From Pseudomonadota bacterium (GTDB taxonomy: Bacteria; Pseudomonadota; Alphaproteobacteria; Acetobacterales; Acetobacteraceae), in NCBI GenBank assembly GCA_021807975.1, contig JAKBCJ010000094.1, forward strand, positions 1 to 12,975: a stretch of DNA of 12,975 bases, in the 5' to 3' direction. The position numbers and the translations under genes were made by a program. Numbering within the stretch: position 1 is the stretch's first letter; each line of letters starts with the position of its first letter. The notes under the pieces are model-generated. The model was given only the letters and a program-made list of their open reading frames with translations, had not been told where the DNA came from and made no database searches. This document shows, piece after piece, positions 7,058 through 12,975 of the stretch.

Positions 7058-7603
7058 TTATTCTGGCACTGCGCCCTCCAGAAAGCGCTCGCGAGGGCAG
7101 GCAGCTTTTGAAAGGACGTGTGTTCCATACTGTCCAAGAATATTTCGGCTCGGCGGATCTTCCGATGGCTTTGTCGGTTTCATACCGATCCGAATCCGGT
7201 CGCCGCTAAGATATTCGAGGGATCCCGCTCCCTCATTTTCCCAGTTATCCATGAAATTAAATTCAAACTTCCCGGATGACCGATCTTCCAGCGATACCGG
7301 TTTGATAATGAGCCACCGATCGACGGCGGTCATAACATTCCAAATAAAAACATATTGATGCCCATGAACCGTGAAGATATCGACGCACATCAGAAAATCG
7401 CCGAAGTCCCTGTTTTCGTGTCCGTCGTATGCGCTGATCGGCTGGTTAAAGAAATACTGAACGGTGACCGGTCGCCTGTCGGGGGCGAGGTTTTGCAGGT
7501 CCGCCGCGGCTGGAGGTTCGGAGGCTGCCGGGGTTGATATCATAGGGCCGGCGGCCAGCGCGGCAGCAAAGATCGAGACGATGGAAAGTCGTGTATTTTT
7601 CAT
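7058..7603 (-). CDS. Predicted secreted protein of unknown function
   Basis: This is a 181-residue protein if started at the ATG at 7601-7603. That start puts a typical signal peptide at the very N-terminus: MKNT, a hydrophobic stretch (IVSIFAAALAAG) and a likely signal-peptidase site near STPAASEPPA. An in-frame ATG at 7639 would add 12 residues in front of the lysine, which suits export less well. The mature part is rich in aromatics (VQYFFNQPISAYDGHENRDF, HGHQYVFIWN) and has two cysteines (in LMCVDIF and AACPRE) that could form a disulfide. I see no lipobox, no transmembrane helix beyond the signal and no catalytic motif I can name. It faces the hyp operon convergently. Its DNA is visibly richer in A and T (7230-7360) than the neighbours, suggesting acquisition. 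The product is not recognised. Confidence 0.6.
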   Translation of the reverse strand: MKNTRLSIVSIFAAALAAGPMISTPAASEPPAAADLQNLAPDRRPVTVQYFFNQPISAYDGHENRDFGDFLMCVDIFTVHGHQYVFIWNVMTAVDRWLIIKPVSLEDRSSGKFEFNFMDNWENEGAGSLEYLSGDRIRIGMKPTKPSEDPPSRNILGQYGTHVLSKAACPRERFLEGAVPE

Positions 7604-7639
7604 CGGTTCGCATTGAAAATTCATGGCGATGCAGAACAT

Positions 7640-7653
7640 TTAACAGGCTGCTG
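7640..7653 (+). repeat. Left inverted repeat of the IS remnant
   Basis: TTAACAGGCTGCTG is the inverted copy of the sequence at 7825-7838 with a single mismatch over 14 positions. It overlaps the end of the transposase scar and lies 37 bases upstream of the secreted-protein start. Confidence 0.6.
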
Positions 7654-7824
7654 AGAAAGCCCCTTCAAGACCGAAAATCCTGTGGCTGGACGTCGAATTT
7701 CGATCTCCAGGGCCAGAAACACGCATTCTCGTGGTGTCGGAAAGCCCGGCGAACCAGCGAACAGAAGGTTGTAGTTCAGTGGCTCCATCAACTGCCGCTT
7801 GGAGCGAACCGTGTAGAAGGCTTG

Positions 7825-7838
7825 CAGCAGCCTGATAA
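7825..7838 (+). repeat. Right inverted repeat of the IS remnant
   Basis: CAGCAGCCTGATAA mirrors the left repeat at 7640-7653 (one mismatch). The first bases also encode Leu-Leu of the transposase fragment on the other strand, so it may be a chance internal match used in a deletion rather than the original IS end. Alcohol dehydrogenase similarity begins at its outer edge. Confidence 0.5.
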
Positions 7839-8136
7839 GGGCGTGAAACAGACGGAAGCGAGGCCCGGCGAGTGGAGCTTCATCTTCGGGGCGGGCGGTA
7901 TTGGGCACCCGGGGATTTAGTATGCCAAGGCCGCGGGCCTGCGGGTGTTGGCGGGCGATACCGGCGATGGCAAGCTGGAGCATGCAACGCTGCCGGGCGA
8001 CGTTCCGTTTGCCGCGCAGGGCAAGGTGCGGGCCGATATCGGGTTGCAGCCGTAATCGGCGATCAACGATGTATTGACCCGGCTGGCGCACGGCAAGGTG
8101 CCATCGCGCGTGGTGCTTGACTTTCCAGGCAAGTAA
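7834..8136 (+). pseudogene. Zinc-dependent alcohol dehydrogenase remnant (AdhP-like), 5'-truncated with internal deletions
   Basis: One frame carries recognisable pieces of the medium-chain dehydrogenase family in the correct order. KGVKQTEARPGEWSFIFGAGGIGH is the entry to the nucleotide-binding fold (family GxGGLGH). A TAG follows (7918-7920, where the family has Q) and then YAKAAGLRVLAGDTGDGKLEHA. Next come LPGDVP, FAAQGKVRADIGLQP, a TAA (8053-8055, where leucine is usual) and SAINDVLTRLAHGKVPSRVV to the natural stop at 8134-8136. The catalytic and structural zinc domains upstream are gone, and about two stretches between HA, LPGDVP and FAAQGK are missing, yet all pieces stay in one frame. 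It starts at the edge of the IS remnant, so truncation by that element is likely. Confidence 0.85.
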
Positions 8137-8197
8137 CTGATGGAGAGAGTGCTTCGCCAATGCCAACGCATCGCTATGTCGCGACCGCGCCCCCAGC

Positions 8198-9595
8198 CTA
8201 TGCCGAGGCCGCCACGATGCGGGCGAGAGCCTCATCCCGTCCCAGCGCGGCCAGTGTGGCGTCGATGCCGGGGCTGACGGTGCTGCCGGTCAGGGCCGCC
8301 CGCAATGGTTGGGCGACCTGACCCAGCTTCAGGCCGCCGCGTTCGGCGAAGTTCCGCAGCGCGGCGTCGATGCCGGCGACGGAGAAGTCTGTCGCGGCGA
8401 GAGCCGTGCCGACCTCACGCAGCATCAGTCTGGCTTCGGCGGTCAGGGCTGCCGCGGCTTTCGGTTCCATCGGCAGCGGCACCACGCGGGCCAGGAAAGC
8501 GGCTGAGTTCGCCAGATCGACCAGCGTCTTCGCCCTTTCCTTCAGCGCCGGCATCAGGGACCGCACGCGAACGGCGGTGTGGGCACCAACCGACAGATTG
8601 GGCTGATGCGCCAGCCTTGCCAGCACCTCTCGCGTCAGCGTGTCGTCGTCGGCCTGACGGAGATAGACGCCATTCAGGTTGGTCAGCTTGTTGTAGTCCA
8701 TCCTGGCGGCGCCGCGGTTGACGTCGATGATGTCGAACAGGCGGATGGCTTCCTCGCGTCCGACAATCTCCAGATCGCCGTGCGACCAGCCCAGGCGCAT
8801 CAGGTAGTTGCACAGCGCGTCGGGCAGGAAGCCCTGCTCCTTGAACTCCAGCGCGAACTGCGCGCCGTGGCGCTTGGACAGTTTCTTGCCGTCCTCGCCA
8901 TGGATCAGCGGGATATGGGCGAAGCGGGGCAATTCCCACCCCATCGCGCGATACACCTGGATCTGGCGGAACGTGTTGGTCAGGTGATCGTCGCCGCGGA
9001 TCACATGGGTGATCGCCATGTCGTGATCGTCCACCACCACCGAGTGGTTGTACATCGGCGAACCGTCCGACCGCAGGATAATCATGTCATCCAGTTCGGC
9101 GTTGGCGACCCGGACGGTGCCCTGGACCAGGTCCTCCAGCACCGTTTCGCCGTCGCGGTCGCTTTTCAGCCGGATGACGGGGGTGATTCCGGCTGGCGCT
9201 TCCGAAGGGTCGCGGTCGCGCCAGCGGCCGTCGTAGCGCCAAACGCGCTTTTCCTCGGTGGCCTTGGCCCGTTCGGCGGCGAGTTCGGCAGGGGTGCAGT
9301 AGCAGTTGTATGCCTTGCCCTCGGCCAGCAGTTGGCGGGCGATCTCGGCATGGCGGTCCAGCCTTTGGGACTGGAAGACGGCGGGTTCGTCGCGGTGCAG
9401 GCCCAGCCAGTCCAGGCTGTCGATGATGCCTTGGGTGGCTTCGTCGGTGCTGCGTTCGCGGTCGGTATCCTCGATCCGCAGCAGGAATGCGCCGCCGCAA
9501 TGGCGGCTGTAGAGATAGTTGAACAAAGCGGTGCGGACGCCCCCGATATGGAGCGGGCCGGTGGGGCTGGGTGCGAAGCGGGTACGGACGGTCAT
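8198..9595 (-). CDS. gltX: Glutamyl-tRNA synthetase
   Basis: This class I synthetase charges tRNA-Glu (some alphaproteobacterial copies also charge tRNA-Gln). The 465-residue protein has normal family length. It shows the first ATP motif in PSPTGPLHIGGVRTALFNYL (HIGH-type, residues 9-28), the glutamate-recognising region LRIEDTDRERS, and the KMSKS-type loop KLSKRHG at about residue 238. A helical anticodon-binding region fills the C-terminal third. In the zinc-binding insert only CYC (in YNCYCTPAEL) is seen; the partner ligands of the E. coli enzyme are replaced in RYDGRW, as is common in alphaproteobacteria. Many alphaproteobacteria carry two gltX copies and I cannot tell which this is. It diverges from comEC across 61 bases. 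Its 3' end faces the pseudogene. Confidence 0.97.
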   Translation of the reverse strand: MTVRTRFAPSPTGPLHIGGVRTALFNYLYSRHCGGAFLLRIEDTDRERSTDEATQGIIDSLDWLGLHRDEPAVFQSQRLDRHAEIARQLLAEGKAYNCYCTPAELAAERAKATEEKRVWRYDGRWRDRDPSEAPAGITPVIRLKSDRDGETVLEDLVQGTVRVANAELDDMIILRSDGSPMYNHSVVVDDHDMAITHVIRGDDHLTNTFRQIQVYRAMGWELPRFAHIPLIHGEDGKKLSKRHGAQFALEFKEQGFLPDALCNYLMRLGWSHGDLEIVGREEAIRLFDIIDVNRGAARMDYNKLTNLNGVYLRQADDDTLTREVLARLAHQPNLSVGAHTAVRVRSLMPALKERAKTLVDLANSAAFLARVVPLPMEPKAAAALTAEARLMLREVGTALAATDFSVAGIDAALRNFAERGGLKLGQVAQPLRAALTGSTVSPGIDATLAALGRDEALARIVAASA

Positions 9596-9656
9596 GGGCG
9601 GGGTCTAGCACGCCCGTTCATACTTTGTAGAGGATTGGCGGGCTAATCTGCCCCGC
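9596..9656. promoter_or_regulatory. Short divergent spacer that should hold the gltX and comEC promoters
   Basis: Only 61 bases separate the two divergent start codons, so promoters for both genes should lie here or run into the genes. I see no convincing -35/-10 pair, operator palindrome or strong ribosome site; either gene may have a short or missing leader. Confidence 0.3.
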
Positions 9657-11777
9657 ATGAGATGGTTGGCTGCATGGGATTCCTGGCTGGACACGGAGCG
9701 GGAGCGCCTGGCGGTTTGGCTGCCGGTGTTCATGGGGGCCGGCGTGCTGACCTACTACGCGCTGCGCTTTGAACCGGCGGGTTGGGAGGGCGCGGTGGTC
9801 GCGGTGCCGGCGATCGTGCTGGCGGTGGCGTTGCCCGGGTTGCGCTGGCTGATGGCTCCGGTGGCGGCGTTGGCGCTCGGCTTTGCCTCCGCCCAGTTCG
9901 CCACTGCCCGCGCGCAGCCGATTCTGACCGATCTGCCAACGCATGCGAGCGTCGTCACCGGGACCATCCGAGCGGTGGAGGCGTTGCCGGAGGGGCGTCG
10001 GGTGGTGGTGGAGCCGGCTGCGGTCGATGACGTGGCGTTGCCCCGGGCGGTACGGTTGCGGTTGCGGAACACCGATGTGCAGGACCTGGCGGCCGGGGAT
10101 ACGATCCGGGTCCGCGCGTTGGTGCGCCCGCCGGCGATGCCGTCTTATCCGGGCGCCCGGGACCCGCAGCGCGATGCGTACTATTCCGGGCTGGGGGCGT
10201 CCGGTTATGCGCTGGGGGCTGCGGAGAGGATCGGCCGTGGGGTCCCGTCGGGGCCGATGCGGTTTGTTCAGTGGCTGCGGGAGACGATCGCTGCCCGGGT
10301 GACAGCGGTCATTCCCGGGGCGGCCGGGGCGGTGTCCGTGACCTTGCTGACGGGGGCGTCGATGGCGATCCCGGAGGCGGATCATGCGGCGTTTCGAGAC
10401 TCGGGACTGGCGCATCTGCTGGCGGTGGCGGGATTGCATATCGGCATCGTCATGGGTTTCGCGCTGGCGGTGGCTCGGTTCGGGTTCGCACTGAGCGAGC
10501 GTGCCAGCCTGTTCTGGCCGACGAAGAAGCTGTCGGCGCTGTGCGCTTTGGTTGCGGGCGGGGCGTATATGGTGCTGACCGGGATGCACGTCCCGATCAT
10601 CCGCAGCTTCGTCATGGCGTGCCTGTTCACCGTTGCGGTGCTGGCCGACCGGCGGCCGCTGTCGGTGCGCGGGCTGGCCCTGGCGGGGACGGTGCTGATG
10701 CTGGCGGCGCCGCAGGACGTGCCGGATGTGTCGTTTCAAATGAGCTTCTCCGCCGTGCTGGCGCTGATCGCGGGGTATGAGGCGCTGCGGCCATGGCTGC
10801 GCCGGATGCACGGCAAAAGCTGGTGGCGGCGTTTCGTGTCGCATGTGGTTGCGCTGGCGCTGACGAGCACGCTGGCGGGGACGGCGTCGGCGCCTTTCGG
10901 GGCGTATCATTTCGGGCATGTGCAGGTGTATTTCGTGCTGGCGAACATGGTCGCCGTGCCGCTGACCGCGCTGTGGGTTATGCCGGCCGGGCTGATCGCG
11001 CTGTTCCTGATGCCGCTGCACCTGGAGGCCTTGGCCCTGGTGCCGATGGGCTGGGGTGCCGAGGCGGTGGTCCAGGTTGCCCGGGTCAGCGCGGCGCTGC
11101 CGGACGCTACGTTCCAGGTGCCGCATATTCCGGTGTGGGGGCTGTGCGTCTTCTCGTTCGGCCTGGCGTGGCTGGGGCTGTGGCGCACGCGGCGGCGGCT
11201 GGCGGGGGTGGCGATCATGGTGGCGGGGCTGGCCTCCCCTTTGGCGGACCGGCCGCCGGATCTTCTGGTGTCCAACGATGGGCGGCTGATCGCGGTGCGC
11301 GAGGGGCAAAAGGCGTTCCTGCAGCAGACACAGGGTGGATCGAGGTTCGTGCGCGATGCCTGGGCGCAATACTGGGCAGTTGGGTCGTTTCGGGCGATGC
11401 CGGCGGCGGATGCGCCGGACGTGGATGGGATGCGGTGTCAGCAAACCGAATGCCTGCTGCGCCCCTATCCCGACCGGCCGGGCGCAATACTGGCGCTCGG
11501 GACGAGCCATTCGGCGTTCTGTGACCAGGTTTCAGTCATTGTCGCGGCGGAACCCGCGCGCGGGTTGTGCCCCCGGCCTTGGCCCCGATTGGTGGATCGG
11601 TTCACCGTGTGGCGGGACGGCAGCGCGGCGATCTGGCTGGACCGGGACGGCGCCAAGGTGGTGACGGATCGGGCGGAGCGGGGTGACCGGCCGTGGGTGC
11701 CTCCGCCACCGAAGCCGCGCAAGGCGCCGGTGCCGACGTTACCGCTGGCGGAGATCGACCGGGCGGCCGGTCGTTGA
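9657..11777 (+). CDS. comEC: ComEC/Rec2-family DNA uptake channel protein
   Basis: ComEC forms the inner-membrane channel that carries single-stranded DNA into the cytoplasm in transformation. The 706-residue protein has two N-terminal membrane segments (about 20-80), then a soluble DUF4131/OB-like domain (about 85-200, including RVRALVRPP, YPGARDPQRDAYYSGLGASG). The Competence membrane domain follows (about 215-540), with SGLAHLLAVAGLHIGIVMGF, GMHVPIIRSFVMA, DVSFQMSFSAVLALIAGYE and FGAYHFGHVQVYFVLANMVA. A soluble C-terminal domain starts near PPDLLVSNDGRLIAV. It lacks the HxHxDH nuclease-type motif of the metallo-beta-lactamase domain in long ComECs, as in many alphaproteobacterial members. 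The tail is Pro/Lys rich. The ATG at 9657 has no clear ribosome site, so the start is less certain than the frame. Confidence 0.93.
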   Translation: MRWLAAWDSWLDTERERLAVWLPVFMGAGVLTYYALRFEPAGWEGAVVAVPAIVLAVALPGLRWLMAPVAALALGFASAQFATARAQPILTDLPTHASVVTGTIRAVEALPEGRRVVVEPAAVDDVALPRAVRLRLRNTDVQDLAAGDTIRVRALVRPPAMPSYPGARDPQRDAYYSGLGASGYALGAAERIGRGVPSGPMRFVQWLRETIAARVTAVIPGAAGAVSVTLLTGASMAIPEADHAAFRDSGLAHLLAVAGLHIGIVMGFALAVARFGFALSERASLFWPTKKLSALCALVAGGAYMVLTGMHVPIIRSFVMACLFTVAVLADRRPLSVRGLALAGTVLMLAAPQDVPDVSFQMSFSAVLALIAGYEALRPWLRRMHGKSWWRRFVSHVVALALTSTLAGTASAPFGAYHFGHVQVYFVLANMVAVPLTALWVMPAGLIALFLMPLHLEALALVPMGWGAEAVVQVARVSAALPDATFQVPHIPVWGLCVFSFGLAWLGLWRTRRRLAGVAIMVAGLASPLADRPPDLLVSNDGRLIAVREGQKAFLQQTQGGSRFVRDAWAQYWAVGSFRAMPAADAPDVDGMRCQQTECLLRPYPDRPGAILALGTSHSAFCDQVSVIVAAEPARGLCPRPWPRLVDRFTVWRDGSAAIWLDRDGAKVVTDRAERGDRPWVPPPPKPRKAPVPTLPLAEIDRAAGR

Positions 11778-11824
11778 CATGCGGTGCTGGCCGATCCTTC
11801 GCGGCCCACGAAACCGCTGTTCCG

Positions 11825-12031
11825 GTGGCGGCTGTCCTCGATGGTGAGGCGCTTGGAGCAGCCATCCGCGAGGCCCGGACCCTCGTGCCCGGCTATACCG
11901 ATCAGGGCTTCCGCGCCAAGACCAAGGCAGCCGGATGTGTGGGCTATATGGTCTCGTTCCCGGGTAAGCGGGCGGTCTATTTCGGCCGCTCCGTTGCTAC
12001 TCACGCTGAATATTTCCCGGGATCGCGGTGA
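11825..12031 (+). CDS. Small conserved-looking protein, possibly 5'-truncated
   Basis: A frame ending in TGA at 12029-12031 encodes DGEALGAAIREARTLVPGYT, FRAKTKAAGCVGYMVSFPGK and RAVYFGRSVATHAEYFPGSR. The regular pattern (helix, then Gly-Cys-x-Gly-Tyr, beta strand, aromatic-rich end with THxEYFP) looks like a real small domain rather than noise. It faintly recalls DUF1398-type (YbcV-like) proteins, but I would not assign it on memory alone. The first start codon after comEC is the GTG at 11825, giving 68 residues; homologous-looking sequence may begin slightly before it (FAAHETAVP). The only upstream ATG (11693) lies inside comEC. The gene may therefore be truncated or a remnant. No ribosome site is evident. 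Confidence 0.4.
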   Translation: MAAVLDGEALGAAIREARTLVPGYTDQGFRAKTKAAGCVGYMVSFPGKRAVYFGRSVATHAEYFPGSR

Positions 12032-12171
12032 TCGCTATCGCCGTCCCGCGCGTCGTGATCCTGAAGTCGAAGTCCGGCCGAACGGCATGAAAGTGCGAAT
12101 ACTGTGATCCGTGGTAGTAAATCCGAATCTGAATCAAGCAGTGTAAGCGATCGTCGGTACAACCACCCCAC

Positions 12172-12200
12172 AAAAAGAGGGCGGACCTTGCGGCCCGCCC
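12172..12200 (-). terminator. Intrinsic terminator of groEL
   Basis: On the minus strand a 9-base-pair stem pairs GGGCGGGCC with GGTCCGCCC (arms at 12192-12200 and 12179-12187; one G-U pair). It is closed by a GCAA tetraloop and followed by a CTCTTTTTG tract at 12171-12179. It begins about 30 bases after the groEL stop, so it is a textbook Rho-independent terminator for that gene. Confidence 0.9.
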
Positions 12201-12229
12201 CCCTTGGTAGCATCGACTGATCGGATGGA

Positions 12230-12975
12230 TTAGAAATCCATTCCGCCCATGCCGCCCATGCCGCCCATGTCGCCGCCCGGCATCGGGGCCGCCTTCTTCT
12301 CCGGACGCTCAGCCACCATCGCCTCGGTGGTGATCAGCAGGCCGGAAACGGAGGCCGCATCCTGCAGCGCCGTGCGGACAACCTTCGTCGGGTCGATGAT
12401 GCCGGCCTTCACCAGGTCCTTGAACGCACCGGTCTGGGCGTCAAAGCCGTAGCTGTACTCCTCGTTTTCCAGCGTCTTGCCGGCGATCACCGCGCCGTCT
12501 TCGCCGGCGTTCTCGGAGATCTGGCGCAGCGGGGTCTGAACCGCCTTGCGGACGATCTCGATACCGAAGCGCTGGTCGTCGTTGTCGGCCTTCAGCTTGG
12601 ACAGGATCAGGGAGGCGCGGGCCAGGGCGACGCCGCCGCCCGGAACGATGCCTTCCTCGACCGCCGCGCGGGTGGCGTGCAGGGCGTCGTCAACGCGATC
12701 CTTGCGCTCTTTCACTTCTACTTCGGTGCTGCCACCGACGCGGATGACGGCAACGCCGCCGGCCAGCTTGGCCAGACGTTCTTGCAGCTTCTCGCGGTCG
12801 TAATCCGAGGTGGTTTCCTCGATCTGCGCGCGGATCTGGCTGCAACGGCCCTGGATGTCGTTCTTCTTGCCAGCGCCTTCGACGATCGTGGTGTTTTCCT
12901 TCTCGATCAGGATCTTCTTGGCCTTGCCGAGGTCCGCGAGCTTCACGTTCTCCAGCTTGATGCCAAGGTCTTCGC
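12230..12975 (-). CDS. groL: GroEL chaperonin, C-terminal part (gene runs off the window)
   Basis: About 247 C-terminal residues of the 60-kDa chaperonin that folds proteins inside the GroES-capped double ring are present. The first complete codon is at 12971-12973 and the sequence begins EDLGIKLENVKLADLGKAKK. Family landmarks are the intermediate/equatorial region GGVAVIRVGGSTEVEVKERK, DRVDDALHATRAAVEEGIVP, the nucleotide-binding GGGVALARA, ENAGEDGAVIAGK and IDPTKVVRTALQDAASVSGL. The protein ends in the flexible GGM repeat tail and closes with MDF. Nothing looks broken. The promoter and groES are outside the window, presumably on the right. The 198 bases between this gene and the small ORF at 11825 contain the terminator and otherwise nothing I can identify. 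Confidence 0.98.
   Translation of the reverse strand, partial: EDLGIKLENVKLADLGKAKKILIEKENTTIVEGAGKKNDIQGRCSQIRAQIEETTSDYDREKLQERLAKLAGGVAVIRVGGSTEVEVKERKDRVDDALHATRAAVEEGIVPGGGVALARASLILSKLKADNDDQRFGIEIVRKAVQTPLRQISENAGEDGAVIAGKTLENEEYSYGFDAQTGAFKDLVKAGIIDPTKVVRTALQDAASVSGLLITTEAMVAERPEKKAAPMPGGDMGGMGGMGGMDF

Larger units (their letters stand above)
7640..7838 (-). mobile_element. Remnant of an IS5-family-like insertion sequence, internally deleted
   Basis: Read on the minus strand from about 7830, the sequence encodes RLLQAFYTVRSKRQLMEP and LNYNLLF. This matches the N-terminal region typical of IS5-type transposases (LLQAFYSVRSERQLMEQLxYNLLFRWFVGL). After LLF (near 7757-7763) the expected RWF continues only in another frame (RWFAGLSD), so one base has been lost. 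The rest of the transposase is missing; the second frame runs to a TAA at 7640-7642. The minus-strand end CTTTCTCAGCAGCCTGTTA resembles IS ends I recall from this group. Inverted repeats bound the segment. It cannot move by itself. The family call is from memory of the motif; the exact IS name is not known. Confidence 0.65.

Noticed and set aside
7621..8235. 204-codon minus-strand frame spanning the IS remnant, the dehydrogenase remnant and the gltX end
   Set aside because: Only its last third reflects a transposase scar; the rest is antisense to the dehydrogenase remnant and to gltX-adjacent sequence, so it is not one gene.
9618..9656. Promoter or GCGGG/CCCGC palindrome in the gltX-comEC spacer
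   Set aside because: The candidate boxes have poor matches or wrong spacing, and a 5-base palindrome in GC-rich DNA is not significant.
9618..11510. 630-codon open frame on the minus strand opposite comEC
   Set aside because: The product is dominated by Arg, His, Pro and Gln with no domain pattern, while the plus strand encodes a clear ComEC. It is a mirror of high-GC codon use.
12032..12107. Plus-strand segment ending EVEVRPNGMKVRIL as a recombinase or transposase tail
   Set aside because: The similarity is too short and vague to name a family, and the frame upstream is a shadow of the ORF at 11825.

Overview
This window looks like a piece of a GC-rich alphaproteobacterial chromosome, most likely Acetobacteraceae/Rhodospirillales. 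The reasons are the high-GC codon use, a GroEL with a GGM-rich tail, an alphaproteobacterial-type gltX diverging from comEC, and an IS5-like transposase scar. Family placement is inference; no 16S rRNA is present. No tRNA, rRNA, CRISPR array or intact mobile element was seen.

Positions 1-6958 (+) are the 3' part of a [NiFe]-hydrogenase operon. It opens with the C-terminus of a group 3-like (3b/3d, cytosolic, pyridine-nucleotide-linked) catalytic subunit, still carrying its cleavable tail. Then follow its maturation endopeptidase, a CheY-like receiver protein with a degraded phosphorylation pocket, and the complete Hyp set in the order hypA-hypB-hypF-hypC-hypD-hypE. Together these cover Fe(CN)2CO assembly (HypF, HypE, HypC, HypD), nickel insertion (HypA, HypB) and tail removal (protease). 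Seven of the eight junctions overlap, and four genes appear to start with GTG or TTG, so the operon is read as one translationally coupled unit. The receiver is the least expected member and the best candidate for something undescribed.

Positions 6959-8197 are a junction zone. It holds a minus-strand gene for a small predicted secreted protein of unknown function, with visibly AT-richer DNA. Next is a ~199-bp remnant of an IS5-type insertion sequence bounded by 14-bp imperfect inverted repeats. Directly abutting it is a zinc alcohol dehydrogenase pseudogene that lacks its 5' half, carries two in-frame stops and has internal deletions.

Positions 8198-12975 are housekeeping. gltX (-) and comEC (+) diverge from a 61-bp spacer. 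comEC is followed by a short ORF that may be 5'-truncated, then by the 3' end of groEL (-) with a clear intrinsic terminator. The hydrogenase cluster thus abuts core genes across a scarred boundary, consistent with past insertion or rearrangement.
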